Origin: CAWGXG01 sp963826505
GTDB taxonomy: Bacteria > Chloroflexota > Anaerolineae > Aggregatilineales > Aggregatilineaceae
NCBI GenBank assembly: GCA_963826505.1
Contig: CAWGXG010000007.1
Location: 1,190,601-1,254,600, forward strand
Length of the DNA stretch: 64,000 nucleotides
Direction: 5' to 3'
Shown: in pieces, positions 8,056 through 15,861 of the stretch
Numbering within the stretch: position 1 is the stretch's first letter
Layout of the letters: every line of letters starts with the position of its first letter
Notes under the pieces: generated by a model
Told to the model about the DNA's origin: nothing
Databases searched by the model: none
What the model saw: the letters and a program-made list of their open reading frames with translations, nothing else
Program-made: the position numbers and the translations under genes

Positions 8056-9087
8056 ATGGTCGAGACCACGCATAAACGCGTCACATTGGATGATGTCGCT
8101 CTGCTGTCAGGAGTGTCGTCGCAGACGGTGTCGCGTGTTGTCAACAACCACCCGCACGTGTCCGAGGACACACGCCGCCGCGTTCTTAGTGCCATTCAGC
8201 AGCTTAATTATCGTCCCAATCGCGCTGCGCGCAATCTCGTCACGCGCCGCTCGTGTATGCTTGGCATCGTTACTTACGGCCTTGCCCATTTTGGCCCGGC
8301 GCAGATGATGGCGAACGTCGAGCAGACGGCGCGCGCTCGGGGGTACGGCGTCAGCTTTGCCACTATCACGCAGATGACAGGCAGTGAAATCAACGAGGCG
8401 TTAGGCAGTCTGGGCGATCGCGCCGTAGATGGGTTGGTGCTGATTACGCCGATCCTGGGTGTGAGTTATCCCGACCTCATCCGCTTGTGCGATGGCGTGC
8501 CCTTCGTGCAGATCGACACCGAGCTTTCGGCTCAGGTGCCATCCGTCGTCATCGATCAGCATTACGGCAGCCAGATTGCGACCCAGCACCTGATAAAACT
8601 CGGTCACCGCGCCATCTGCGAGATCAGCGGCCCGCTCAACTGGTTTGGCGCGCGCGCTCGGCACGAAAGCTGGCTGGCGACGGTTCGCGCTGCCGGGTTG
8701 CAGCCGGGCGGCTCCGTCGCGGGCGATTGGACCGCGCGCAGTGGTTGGGAAGCGGTCAGCCGCCTGCTGGACATGGGTGAGCAGTTCACGGGGCTGGTTG
8801 TTGGCAACGATCAGATGGCCCTGGGCGCGATGCGTGCGTTGCGTGAGCGAGGTAAGCGCGTGCCCGAAGATGTTTCGATCGTCGGATTTGATGACATCCC
8901 CGAAGCAGCCTATTTTGAACCCCCGCTGACGACCGTCCGCCAGAACTTCGCCGCACTGGGCGAACAGAGTGTTGAATATCTCGTCACGATGATCGAAAAT
9001 CCGGATACACCGCTGCACCAGCGCGTGCTTTATCCCCAACTCGTTGAGCGGCAGAGCACGCACCGGCTGGACGTGGTGCCGGTCTGA
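8056..9087 (+). CDS. LacI-family transcriptional regulator of the pentose operon
   Basis: A DNA-binding repressor or regulator of 343 residues. The N-terminal helix-turn-helix reads VTLDDVALLSGVSSQTVSRVV and is followed by the hinge helix (YRPNRAARNL). The rest is a periplasmic-binding-protein-like effector domain with VDGLVLITP, VIDQHYGSQIATQHLI and GNDQMALGAMRAL. The recognition helix SSQTVSRVV is very close to that of E. coli LacI (YQTVSRVV). LacI reads GAGCGCTC, and the sites found upstream have AGCGC cores. A GGGAG ribosome site lies before the ATG. The gene is divergent from the operon it probably controls and is followed 38 bases later by a URO-D-like gene. The effector is unknown, perhaps a pentose. 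Confidence 0.93.
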   Translation: MVETTHKRVTLDDVALLSGVSSQTVSRVVNNHPHVSEDTRRRVLSAIQQLNYRPNRAARNLVTRRSCMLGIVTYGLAHFGPAQMMANVEQTARARGYGVSFATITQMTGSEINEALGSLGDRAVDGLVLITPILGVSYPDLIRLCDGVPFVQIDTELSAQVPSVVIDQHYGSQIATQHLIKLGHRAICEISGPLNWFGARARHESWLATVRAAGLQPGGSVAGDWTARSGWEAVSRLLDMGEQFTGLVVGNDQMALGAMRALRERGKRVPEDVSIVGFDDIPEAAYFEPPLTTVRQNFAALGEQSVEYLVTMIENPDTPLHQRVLYPQLVERQSTHRLDVVPV

Positions 9088-9125
9088 TTTTCGCCTTGAG
9101 TTTTTCCGCGTGAATGGAAAATCGT

Positions 9126-10154
9126 ATGAGCATGACCCCCAAAGAACGCATGCGGCGCGCGCTGCGCCATGAGCCGGTCGATCGCTTGCCCACGCAGATC
9201 AATTACACCCGGGCTGTTGGCGAGCGCATGGCGGCCCACTTCGGCGTAACTCTGGCCGAGCTGCCCGCCCGCCTGGACAATCACCTGCTGCGTGTAGACA
9301 TCAACCACACGCCGCATCTGAGCGCCGATGGCAAAACCGCTTATGACTGGTGGGGTGTGGGCTTCAGCACGGAGGAAGAGGGCTATTTCATCAACGACAG
9401 CCCGCTGGCGGCTTCCAAAGACCTGGAGGCTTTCGCCTGGCCGGACCCGGACGCCCCTCACCTGCTCGACGACGCGGTGCGCCTCATCGCGGCGGATGGC
9501 GGGCAGCATTTTGTCGCGCCGAATTTTGGGTTTGCGCTGTTCGAGCGAGCGTATTCGCTGCGCGGCTTCGATACGTTTTTGATGGATTTGCCGCTCGATC
9601 CCGATTTCACAGCGGCGCTGCTCGATCGCATCACGGGGATCCAGGGGCGGCTGATCGCGCGTTTCCTGGCGCTGGGTGTGGACGGAGTCTATTTTGGTGA
9701 TGACTACGGCGCGCAAAAGAGCACACTGATTTCCCCGCGCATGTGGCGGCAGGTCATCAAGCCCCGGCTGGCGCAGCTTTTCGCGCCGGTGCGCGAGGCT
9801 GGACTGCCGGTGATCATGCATTCGGATGGCGACATCGCGCCGATCTTGCCCGATCTGGTCGAAATCGGATTGACAGCGCTCAATCCCGCCCAGCCGGAAG
9901 TGATCGATCATGTGTGGGCGCGTACCACGTTTGGCGAGCGTCTGGCCTATTACGGCGGCGTCTCGACGCAGACGGTGCTGCCGCATGGCACGCCCGCCGA
10001 GGTCAAAACGGCGGTGGCGGAGGCGGCGCGCCTGTTGGCGCCCGACGGCACCGGGCTGGTTATTGGACCGTCACACCGCATGATGCAAGATATTCCTTTG
10101 GAAAATATCGACGCGCTGTTAGAGGCATTTGCTGGTTTAGGGGAGGCACGATGA
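9126..10154 (+). CDS. URO-D superfamily protein, paralogue of the gene at 2208-3296
   Basis: About 342 residues, clearly related to the minus-strand URO-D-like protein: MTPKERMRRALRHEPVDRLP at the N-terminus, GVYFGDDYGAQKSTLISPRM, then MHSDGDIAPILPDLVEIGL and LVIGPSHRMMQDIPLENI. As in its paralogue, the HxCG zinc motif of methyltransferases is HSDG, and the substrate-binding arginines of heme-pathway decarboxylases are missing. Start codons at 9114, 9126 and 9132 are all possible; 9126 has a weak GGA before it. The gene ends four bases into the next gene (ATGA overlap), so it is co-translated with the sugar kinase. The reaction is unknown. Confidence 0.85.
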   Translation: MSMTPKERMRRALRHEPVDRLPTQINYTRAVGERMAAHFGVTLAELPARLDNHLLRVDINHTPHLSADGKTAYDWWGVGFSTEEEGYFINDSPLAASKDLEAFAWPDPDAPHLLDDAVRLIAADGGQHFVAPNFGFALFERAYSLRGFDTFLMDLPLDPDFTAALLDRITGIQGRLIARFLALGVDGVYFGDDYGAQKSTLISPRMWRQVIKPRLAQLFAPVREAGLPVIMHSDGDIAPILPDLVEIGLTALNPAQPEVIDHVWARTTFGERLAYYGGVSTQTVLPHGTPAEVKTAVAEAARLLAPDGTGLVIGPSHRMMQDIPLENIDALLEAFAGLGEAR

Positions 10155-11323
10155 TCGATCAGGAACGAACGGCGCTGCTCCGCGCGCGTTTCGCAGAACT
10201 GTACGACGGCGAGCCGGAAGTGTGGGTGCAGGCTCCGGGCCGCGTGGATCTGATGGGCAGTCACACTGATTACAACCTGGGCTACGTGCTGACGCTGCCG
10301 ATCGATCGCAGTACGTGGATCGCGGCGCGGCCCCGTGCTGACCGTACCGTTACGATCTATTCGCTCAATGTGGAAGGCGGCGCTGCCTTCAGTCTGGACG
10401 CGATCGAGCACAGCGGCACTGTGTCGTGGACCAATTTCGTGCGCGGCGTGGCGAAAATCTTCGAGGACGAGGGCTACGGGCTGTGCGGCTTCGATGGGCT
10501 GGTTCACAGCACCGTGCCGATGAGCAGCGGGCTGAGTTCGTCTGCCGCGCTCGAAGTGGCGACGGCTACGCTGTTCGAAGCGATGTGCGGCGTTGCTCTG
10601 ACGCCCGTACAGACCGCCGTCCTCTGCCAGCGCGCGGAGAATAGCTTTGTGGGCGTGAACTGCGGCATCCTCGATCAATATACGTCGGCGGCGGGTCAGG
10701 CTGGACACGCCCTGCTGCTCGACTGCCGCGATCTTACCCACCAATCGGCGGCTGTCCACGACTCGATCCGCATTGTGATCTGTGATACCCGCGCCAAACG
10801 CGAGCTGACCGGCTCAGAATATCCCCAGCGTCGCGCGCAGTGTGAAGCGGGCGCGGCCCGTCTGGCGGAATTTTATCCCGGCGTGCAGGCGCTGCGCGAT
10901 GTGACATTGCAGCAACTGCTAGCGCACGCCGCCGATCTGCCGGAGGTCGTATTCCGCCGCTGTCGCTTCATCGTCGAGGAAAACCAGCGCGTGCTGGACC
11001 TGGCCGAGGCGCTGCCCGCCAACGACCGCGCGCGGATCGCGACGCTGGCCGGCGCATCATTTGCGGGAGCCAGGGATTTGTACGAGATATGCTCGCCGGA
11101 GATGCTCGCCATGATGGACGCCATGCGCAGCGGGCCGGGCATCATCGGCGCGCGGCAGGCGGGGGCCGGGTTTGGAGGATGTATGGTCGCCTTCGTGGAT
11201 GCGGGCGCGATCGACCCCTTCGCCCAGCACGTCAGCAGCGCGTATCAGGCCGCGACCGGCATCAAACCGACGATTTACCCCGTCCAGGCGGCGCCGGGCG
11301 CGGGTATACTGGCGGTGGTCTGA
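10151..11323 (+). CDS. Galactokinase-like GHMP sugar kinase with altered sugar site
   Basis: Phosphorylates a sugar at C1 with ATP, as galactokinase does. It has 390 residues. The start at 10151 follows GGGGAGGCACG and overlaps the previous stop; the frame stays open upstream but that part is not the gene. Motif 1 is GRVDLMGSHTDYN, the ATP loop is VPMSSGLSSSAALEVATA, the catalytic aspartate sits in CGILDQ, and motif 3 is RQAGAGFGGCMVAFV. In classical galactokinases motif 1 is GRVNLIGEHTDYN, and the Glu contacts the sugar. Here it is Ser, and the Asn is Asp, so the substrate may not be galactose. Galactokinase is the best family name, with the substrate open. Confidence 0.85.
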   Translation: MIDQERTALLRARFAELYDGEPEVWVQAPGRVDLMGSHTDYNLGYVLTLPIDRSTWIAARPRADRTVTIYSLNVEGGAAFSLDAIEHSGTVSWTNFVRGVAKIFEDEGYGLCGFDGLVHSTVPMSSGLSSSAALEVATATLFEAMCGVALTPVQTAVLCQRAENSFVGVNCGILDQYTSAAGQAGHALLLDCRDLTHQSAAVHDSIRIVICDTRAKRELTGSEYPQRRAQCEAGAARLAEFYPGVQALRDVTLQQLLAHAADLPEVVFRRCRFIVEENQRVLDLAEALPANDRARIATLAGASFAGARDLYEICSPEMLAMMDAMRSGPGIIGARQAGAGFGGCMVAFVDAGAIDPFAQHVSSAYQAATGIKPTIYPVQAAPGAGILAVV

Positions 11324-11351
11324 ACTCAGAAATCCGTTGAGAAGTCGATCG

Positions 11352-11426
11352 GGTCCCCCCCTAAATTCCTCCCCGCGTGGCGGAAGGGTACCGCGACCGC
11401 AGGTCGCGCGGGGGATTGGGGACCTC
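11352..11426. repeat. Imperfect long inverted repeat between convergent genes
   Basis: The outer arms GGTCCCC and GGGGACC and the middle arms CCCCGCG and CGCGGGG bracket a perfect inner hairpin CGCGACC-GCA-GGTCGCG (11392-11408). It lies between the convergent kinase (ends 11323) and aldolase (ends 11427) genes. It may work as a two-way terminator or be a REP/MITE-like palindrome. A partial echo of one arm (CCCAATCCCCC) occurs near 3325-3335. Confidence 0.45.
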
Positions 11427-12062
11427 TCAGGCGTGTTTCAGGCTCGCGTCGAACTCGGCAATGGCTTGTTGCGACAATTCGTGCTCGCCCAGGGCTTCGA
11501 TCAGCGCCAGCGGCAGGGTCAGGTGATGGGCACCGGCCAGGATCGCGCCGACGACCTCATCCACCGATTTCAGGCTGGCGGCGACGATTTCGGTTTGCGT
11601 TCCAGCGAGGATGCGCGCCATATCGCGCACGACGGCCAGCCCATCGCCCAGATCGCGGGTGAGGCGGCTGACATAGGGCGCGACGAAGCTGGCCCCCACC
11701 TGTGCCGCCAGGTAGGCCTGGGCCGGACTGGCGACGGCGGTGATCGTCACTTCGATGCCTGACGTCACTACGCGCTTGGCCAGCGCGAGATTTTCTGTCG
11801 TGGCGGCAATCTTGATGATGACTTTGTCCTGGCGGAGACGGTGCGCTTCCCAGGCCTGGTCGAACCGTTCTTCGACGGTGCGCCCGGTGACCTGGTAAAA
11901 AATGTGCCCCTCGACAATGTCTACCAGATCGCTCAACACATCCAGGCCAGGGCGCCCGGTGCGTGCGATCAAAGTCGGGTTGGTTGTGACGCCCGCGATA
12001 AACCCAAGTTCCTGCGCGCGGCGTACGTCGTCGAGATTGGCCGAGTCGAGATAAAGTGCCAT
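11427..12062 (-). CDS. Transaldolase-like / fructose-6-phosphate aldolase
   Basis: A small class I aldolase of 211 residues, the length of the fructose-6-phosphate aldolase/TalC group rather than full-size transaldolases. Seen: LYLDSANLDDVRRA and GVTTNPTLIARTG at the N-terminus, the Schiff-base lysine segment VIIKIAATTENLALAK (about residues 79-94), ITAVASPAQAYLAAQVGASFVAPYVSR, and TEIVAASLKS. It would join or cleave fructose 6-phosphate, or act as transaldolase moving dihydroxyacetone units. AAGGAG precedes the ATG. The gene is divergent from hexulose-phosphate synthase with about 120 bases between, which fits a shared role in sugar-phosphate rearrangement. Confidence 0.88.
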   Translation of the reverse strand: MALYLDSANLDDVRRAQELGFIAGVTTNPTLIARTGRPGLDVLSDLVDIVEGHIFYQVTGRTVEERFDQAWEAHRLRQDKVIIKIAATTENLALAKRVVTSGIEVTITAVASPAQAYLAAQVGASFVAPYVSRLTRDLGDGLAVVRDMARILAGTQTEIVAASLKSVDEVVGAILAGAHHLTLPLALIEALGEHELSQQAIAEFDASLKHA

Positions 12063-12183
12063 TATGCGTGGCTCCTTGTCAGCATATTCAGCGATCTGGG
12101 AATGACCTTATGTTGATTATAACGCGTTGTGCACGGGAACGGTCCGTTTTGTGCCCAACAGTGGCAGGCGTAAGGAGCGCAGG

Positions 12184-12810
12184 GTGAAACTTCAAGTAGC
12201 TCTCGATGGCGATTGGGCGCACAGTCTGGATGTGCTGCATGCGGTGCGCCCGTATATCGATATTGCGGAAATCGGGACGCCGCTGGTGTTCCGCGAGGGG
12301 ATGGCCGCGGCACGCCGTCTGCGCGCCACCTTCCCCGATCTGGCGCTGCTGGCCGATCTCAAGATCATGGATGCGGGGCAACACGAAGCCGCGCTCGCGT
12401 TTGACGCCGGCTGCGATTTCGTGACGGTGCTCGGTCTGGCCGCCGATCAAACTGTGCGCGGCGCGGTGAGCGCGGCGCGACAGGCCGGGGGGCAGGTCGT
12501 GGCCGATCTGATTCAGGTGCCGGATTTGGTGGAACGCGCGGCGCGTTTGTTGGAATTGGGCTGCGATGTGCTGTGCGTGCATACGGCGTTTGATCTGCAA
12601 GCGCCGGGCGTCTCGCCCCTGAATGATCTCGAACGGCTGCGCGCGGCGTTCCCAGAAGCGGCGCTGGCCGTCGCGGGCGGCATCCGAGGGGAGACGATCG
12701 TCCCGGTGCGGCGCGCCACTCCGCAGATTGTGATCGTGGGCGGCGCGCTGGTGACCGCGACCGATCCGGCAGCAGAGGCGCGGCTGATCCGCGCTCAGAT
12801 GGAGGCATGA
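12184..12810 (+). CDS. 3-hexulose-6-phosphate synthase
   Basis: Condenses formaldehyde with D-ribulose 5-phosphate to 3-hexulose 6-phosphate, or works in reverse to make ribulose 5-phosphate. It has 208 residues, of the OMP decarboxylase suprafamily. The catalytic segment is LLADLKIMDAGQHEAALAF (DxKxxD). FVTVLGLAADQTVRGAV, VVADLIQVPDL and VLCVHTAFDLQ resemble synthases more than the related 3-keto-L-gulonate-6-phosphate decarboxylases. The GTG start at 12184 is chosen because AAGGAG lies before it and homology begins there (VKLQVALD). The isomerase gene follows with an ATGA overlap, the classic synthase-isomerase pair. No methanol dehydrogenase is in view, so formaldehyde detoxification or pentose supply is more likely than growth on C1 compounds. 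Confidence 0.9.
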   Translation: MKLQVALDGDWAHSLDVLHAVRPYIDIAEIGTPLVFREGMAAARRLRATFPDLALLADLKIMDAGQHEAALAFDAGCDFVTVLGLAADQTVRGAVSAARQAGGQVVADLIQVPDLVERAARLLELGCDVLCVHTAFDLQAPGVSPLNDLERLRAAFPEAALAVAGGIRGETIVPVRRATPQIVIVGGALVTATDPAAEARLIRAQMEA

Positions 12811-13373
12811 TGATCCCTGATTCTCAGATCGAAGCTGTGTTGGATGAATTGCGCCATGCGCTGCGCTCGGTGGATGGTGACGCCGTGCTCCGGCTGCGCG
12901 CTTTGCTGCGTGAGGCAAATTATACTTTTGTGGCCGGACGGGGACGCTCTGGCCTGCAAATGAGCGGATTCGCCATGCGCTTGATGCACATGGGGCTTCC
13001 GGTGCACGTGGTGGGTGACGTGACCACGCCAGGGATCGCCCCCGGTGACTTGCTGGTGATCGGTTCTGGCTCCGGGCGGACGGCGTCGCTGGTGACCTAT
13101 GCGACCCGCGCGCGGGAGCTGGGCGCGCAGGTGGCGCTGATTACGACGGCAGCGGAATCCCCGATCGGGGCGCAGGCGGCTTGTGTGGTGCGTCTGGACG
13201 CTTCCACCCCCAAGCTCAGCGAGACGTATGACGTCAACGCCTCGATCCTGCCGATGGGATCGCTGTTCGAGCAGGCGCTCGGCCTGCTGCTTGACCTGAT
13301 CATCCTGGGGTTGATGGGCGATCTCGGCGTCGACGGGGCGCAGATGTTCGCGCGTCACGCCAACCTGGAATGA
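12807..13373 (+). CDS. 6-phospho-3-hexuloisomerase
   Basis: Converts 3-hexulose 6-phosphate to fructose 6-phosphate, the second step of the ribulose monophosphate pathway. The protein has 188 residues and a single SIS domain: FVAGRGRSGLQMSGFAMRLMH (sugar-phosphate site), VHVVGDVTTPGI, LLVIGSGSGRTASLV, and the C-terminal LPMGSLFEQALGLLLDLIIL. Its start overlaps the synthase stop (ATGATG), so the two are translated together. The next gene, selD, is convergent and ends only 11 bases downstream. Confidence 0.92.
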   Translation: MMIPDSQIEAVLDELRHALRSVDGDAVLRLRALLREANYTFVAGRGRSGLQMSGFAMRLMHMGLPVHVVGDVTTPGIAPGDLLVIGSGSGRTASLVTYATRARELGAQVALITTAAESPIGAQAACVVRLDASTPKLSETYDVNASILPMGSLFEQALGLLLDLIILGLMGDLGVDGAQMFARHANLE

Positions 13374-13384
13374 GCCGGGTAGTC

Positions 13385-14443
13385 TTAGCCGGTCACAAGG
13401 ATGGATACGTCCGCGCGTGCTTCGGCGACGCCGATTTCCCACCAGGGCGCGCCGGAGAGGGCCATCTGCGCGGCGAAAGCGTCACGCGCCGCGGCAGGCA
13501 CCGCAATCAACAGGCCGCCGCTGGTCTGCGCGTCGAACAGCAGCATTTGCAACTCTTCGGGCAGATCCGCTTCAAAGCGCACACCTGGTGCAAAGGTTAG
13601 CTTGTTGGCCGAGGATCCGCCGGGGAACGTCCACAGTTCCGCGTAGTGGCGCGCGCCATCAATGAATGGCACGCGCTCAAAGGCCACCCGCAGCGTGACT
13701 CCGCTGGCGTCGGCCATTTCGGTGGCGTGACCCAGGAATCCAAAGCCGGTGATGTCGGTCGCGGCGACGGCTCCCACCGCCCGCGCGGCTTCGGCCCCCG
13801 CCTTATTGAGCTCCATCATCCAACGGACGGCTGCCGCGAGGTGCTCCGGCTCGGCGCGATCGTTCTTGGCGGCGGTCGTGATGCAGCCCGTCCCTAACGG
13901 CTTGGTGAGGATCAATACGTCGCCGGGACGCACGCCGCCTTTGGTCAGCAGGTGGTCCGGATGGGCCAGCCCGACAACGGCTAACCCGACTTTGGGTTCT
14001 TTGTCCTGGATGGTATGCCCACCGGCGATCACCGCGCCCGCCTCGCGGACCTTTTCGGCCAGCCCCAGCATGATCCCACGGCTGAGATCCAGCGGCAGAT
14101 CGGGCGGCAGCGCGGCGATGTTCAGCGCCAGCAGCGGCGTGCCGCCCATCGCGTACACGTCGCTGAGCGCGTTGGCGGCGGCAATCGCGCCGTATTGGGT
14201 CGCATCGTCGACGATCGGCGTGAAAAAGTCGGTGGTGACGATCAGCGCGCGTTCGTCGTCCAGCCGGTACACGGCGGCATCGTCCGGCGCGCCCAACCCG
14301 ATCATCAGATTGGGGTGCGCGGCGGGATCGAACATATCTTGTAGCGGGCGCAGCACGTGCGCCAGGGCCTCAGGGGCCAGCTTGGACGCTCAACCCGCAC
14401 ACGAAGACAGGGCGGTCAAGCGTATGATTTCTTCTCGTGTCAT
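13385..14443 (-). CDS. selD: Selenide, water dikinase with in-frame UGA (selenoprotein SelD)
   Basis: Makes selenophosphate from selenide and ATP, the selenium donor for selenocysteine and seleno-tRNA. A plain reading gives only 323 residues from 14356. Upstream, the same frame continues through a TGA (14392-14390) to an ATG at 14443, giving 352 residues, the normal SelD length. Read as selenocysteine, the TGA gives SSCAG-U-ASKLAPEAL, which aligns with the catalytic GAGCGCK-SP motif of E. coli SelD, with U exactly at the catalytic Cys17. Further motifs are DDAAVY, TTDFFTPIVDD, DVYAMGGTPLLALNI, AGGHTIQDKEPKVGLAV and DITGFGFLGHATEMA. selA, selB and tRNA-Sec are not in this window. A sequencing error is possible but unlikely given the exact position. 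Confidence 0.9.
14359..14389 (-). promoter_or_regulatory. Candidate bacterial SECIS hairpin of selD
   Basis: Directly after the UGA, the minus-strand sequence can fold as GCG/CGC, then CC/GG, an internal loop, and an upper stem GGCC/GGCC closing a CCUGA loop (14374-14370). A stem-loop starting right after the UGA with a small G-containing apical loop is the known form of a bacterial SECIS. The folding was done by eye. Confidence 0.5.
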
Positions 14444-14607
14444 CGCCTCTACCGGATATTCTCGGGCATGATTCTACCGGTTCCGTTGCCAGAGTATGTC
14501 AAAACACCAGGGCTTTGGCAACATCGGGCCGTTAACGTGATCGCGATCATGCCCGACGGGTGATCGCAGACACATCCTAACGGCGCGACGTGTGCTATCA
14601 TACGCGC

Positions 14608-15861
14608 ATGGACACACAGCGCATCGAGCCCGGGCTGCTCAAAGTCTTCAGACTCTACAACGCGATCCTATGGGTACCGTTGGCGCTGTCGGCGTGCAAT
14701 GTACTCGGCGAGCACCGCCGCATGGACCCGTTTCCCGCAGTGATGCTGGTGCAGACCAGTTTTTTGCTGGTCTACCTGGGTTGGCGGCGTCCGCGTCGTT
14801 GGCTGGGCCGCGTATATCTGCCCCTCGCGCTGATCGCGGTGTCGCTGGCTCCCAGCCTGGGCTACGTGCTGCAAGTGTTCGCCCGGCTCGCGGATGGGCT
14901 TACCGGCGAAGAGGCGGCACGCGACCCCGGCACGCTGCTGCTGTTGTTGATCGTGCCGCTGCTGCTGTGGAGCTCGCAGTACGGCGTGCGGGCGATGTTG
15001 ATCTTTGTGATCGGTGGCGGGGCGCTCGATATCATGTTCGCCGTGCTGATCGCGCTGGCGGGCGGGCCCACTGTGAAATACCTGAGCGATCAGGTGTTGG
15101 TGCGCGCCTTCGTTTTCGTCGTCGTCGGGTTTGTGGTGGCTCGCCTGAGCAGCGCCCAACGCGAACAGCGGCATGTCCTGGCCGAGAAAAATGCCCAGCT
15201 CACCCATTATGCCAGCACGCTCGAACAACTGGCGGTCAGCCGCGAGCGCAACCGCATGGCGCGCGAGCTGCACGACACACTCGCGCATACCTTAAGCGCC
15301 ATGACAGTCCAGATCGGCGCGTTGGAAGTGCTGTGGGATACCGACACGCAGGCCGGGCGCGAAATGCTGGGCGGTATCCGCGACATGTCGCGCACCGGGC
15401 TGCACGAACTGCGTCGGGCGCTGCACGCGCTGCGCGCCAGTCCGCTCGAAGATCTGGGATTCGCGCTGGCGCTGCGCCAACTGGCCGAGGCGGCGGCGGA
15501 ACGCGCCGGACTCCAGCTTGAGATGAGCGTCCCCGATCAGATCAGTCTCAGGCCGGAGGTCGAGCAGCATCTCTACCGCATCGCCGAAGAAGCCGTGACC
15601 AATGTCGTCCGCCACGCCAACGCGACGCGGCTCACGCTCACTATGCGGCGCAAGCGCGGACGGCTGGGCCTCAACGTGACGGATAACGGCGTCGGGTTCG
15701 ATGCGGCGGTGCAAGCGGCGCAGGAGCACGGGTCGAGCAACGGGTATGGGTTGGTGGGGATGCGCGAGCGGGCGCTGCTGTGTGGCGCGGAACTGAGCAT
15801 CACCAGCCGCCCGCAGCAGGGAACAACCATCCAGGTGTGGCTAGAGGAGGATCGAGGGTGA
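14608..15861 (+). CDS. NarL-type sensor histidine kinase
   Basis: Membrane sensor of a two-component system, 417 residues. The N-terminal 170 residues hold five or six hydrophobic segments (for example LLLLLIVPLLLWS and AFVFVVVGFVVARL) and no large extracellular domain. A short linker leads to the HisKA_3 phosphoacceptor (RNRMARELHDTLAHTLSAM, His at about residue 225) and a HATPase domain with ATNVV-like EEAVTNVVRHA, VTDNGVG and YGLVGMRERA. The start at 14608 lies only seven bases after a TATCAT box, suggesting a leaderless message. The response regulator follows with a GTGA overlap. The stimulus is unknown. Confidence 0.92.
   Translation: MDTQRIEPGLLKVFRLYNAILWVPLALSACNVLGEHRRMDPFPAVMLVQTSFLLVYLGWRRPRRWLGRVYLPLALIAVSLAPSLGYVLQVFARLADGLTGEEAARDPGTLLLLLIVPLLLWSSQYGVRAMLIFVIGGGALDIMFAVLIALAGGPTVKYLSDQVLVRAFVFVVVGFVVARLSSAQREQRHVLAEKNAQLTHYASTLEQLAVSRERNRMARELHDTLAHTLSAMTVQIGALEVLWDTDTQAGREMLGGIRDMSRTGLHELRRALHALRASPLEDLGFALALRQLAEAAAERAGLQLEMSVPDQISLRPEVEQHLYRIAEEAVTNVVRHANATRLTLTMRRKRGRLGLNVTDNGVGFDAAVQAAQEHGSSNGYGLVGMRERALLCGAELSITSRPQQGTTIQVWLEEDRG

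Noticed and set aside
9743..10150. N-terminal extension of the galactokinase-like frame
   Set aside because: It is a shadow of the URO-D-like gene in another frame; GGGGAGGCACG and family homology place the start at 10151.
12184..12810. 3-keto-L-gulonate-6-phosphate decarboxylase (UlaD)
   Set aside because: The motif set (DLKIMDAG, CVHTAFDLQ) and the fused-start isomerase fit hexulose-phosphate synthase better.
13385..14356. SelD as a complete 323-residue protein starting at 14356
   Set aside because: It would lack the catalytic N-terminal segment, which is present upstream in frame behind a TGA at exactly the selenocysteine position.
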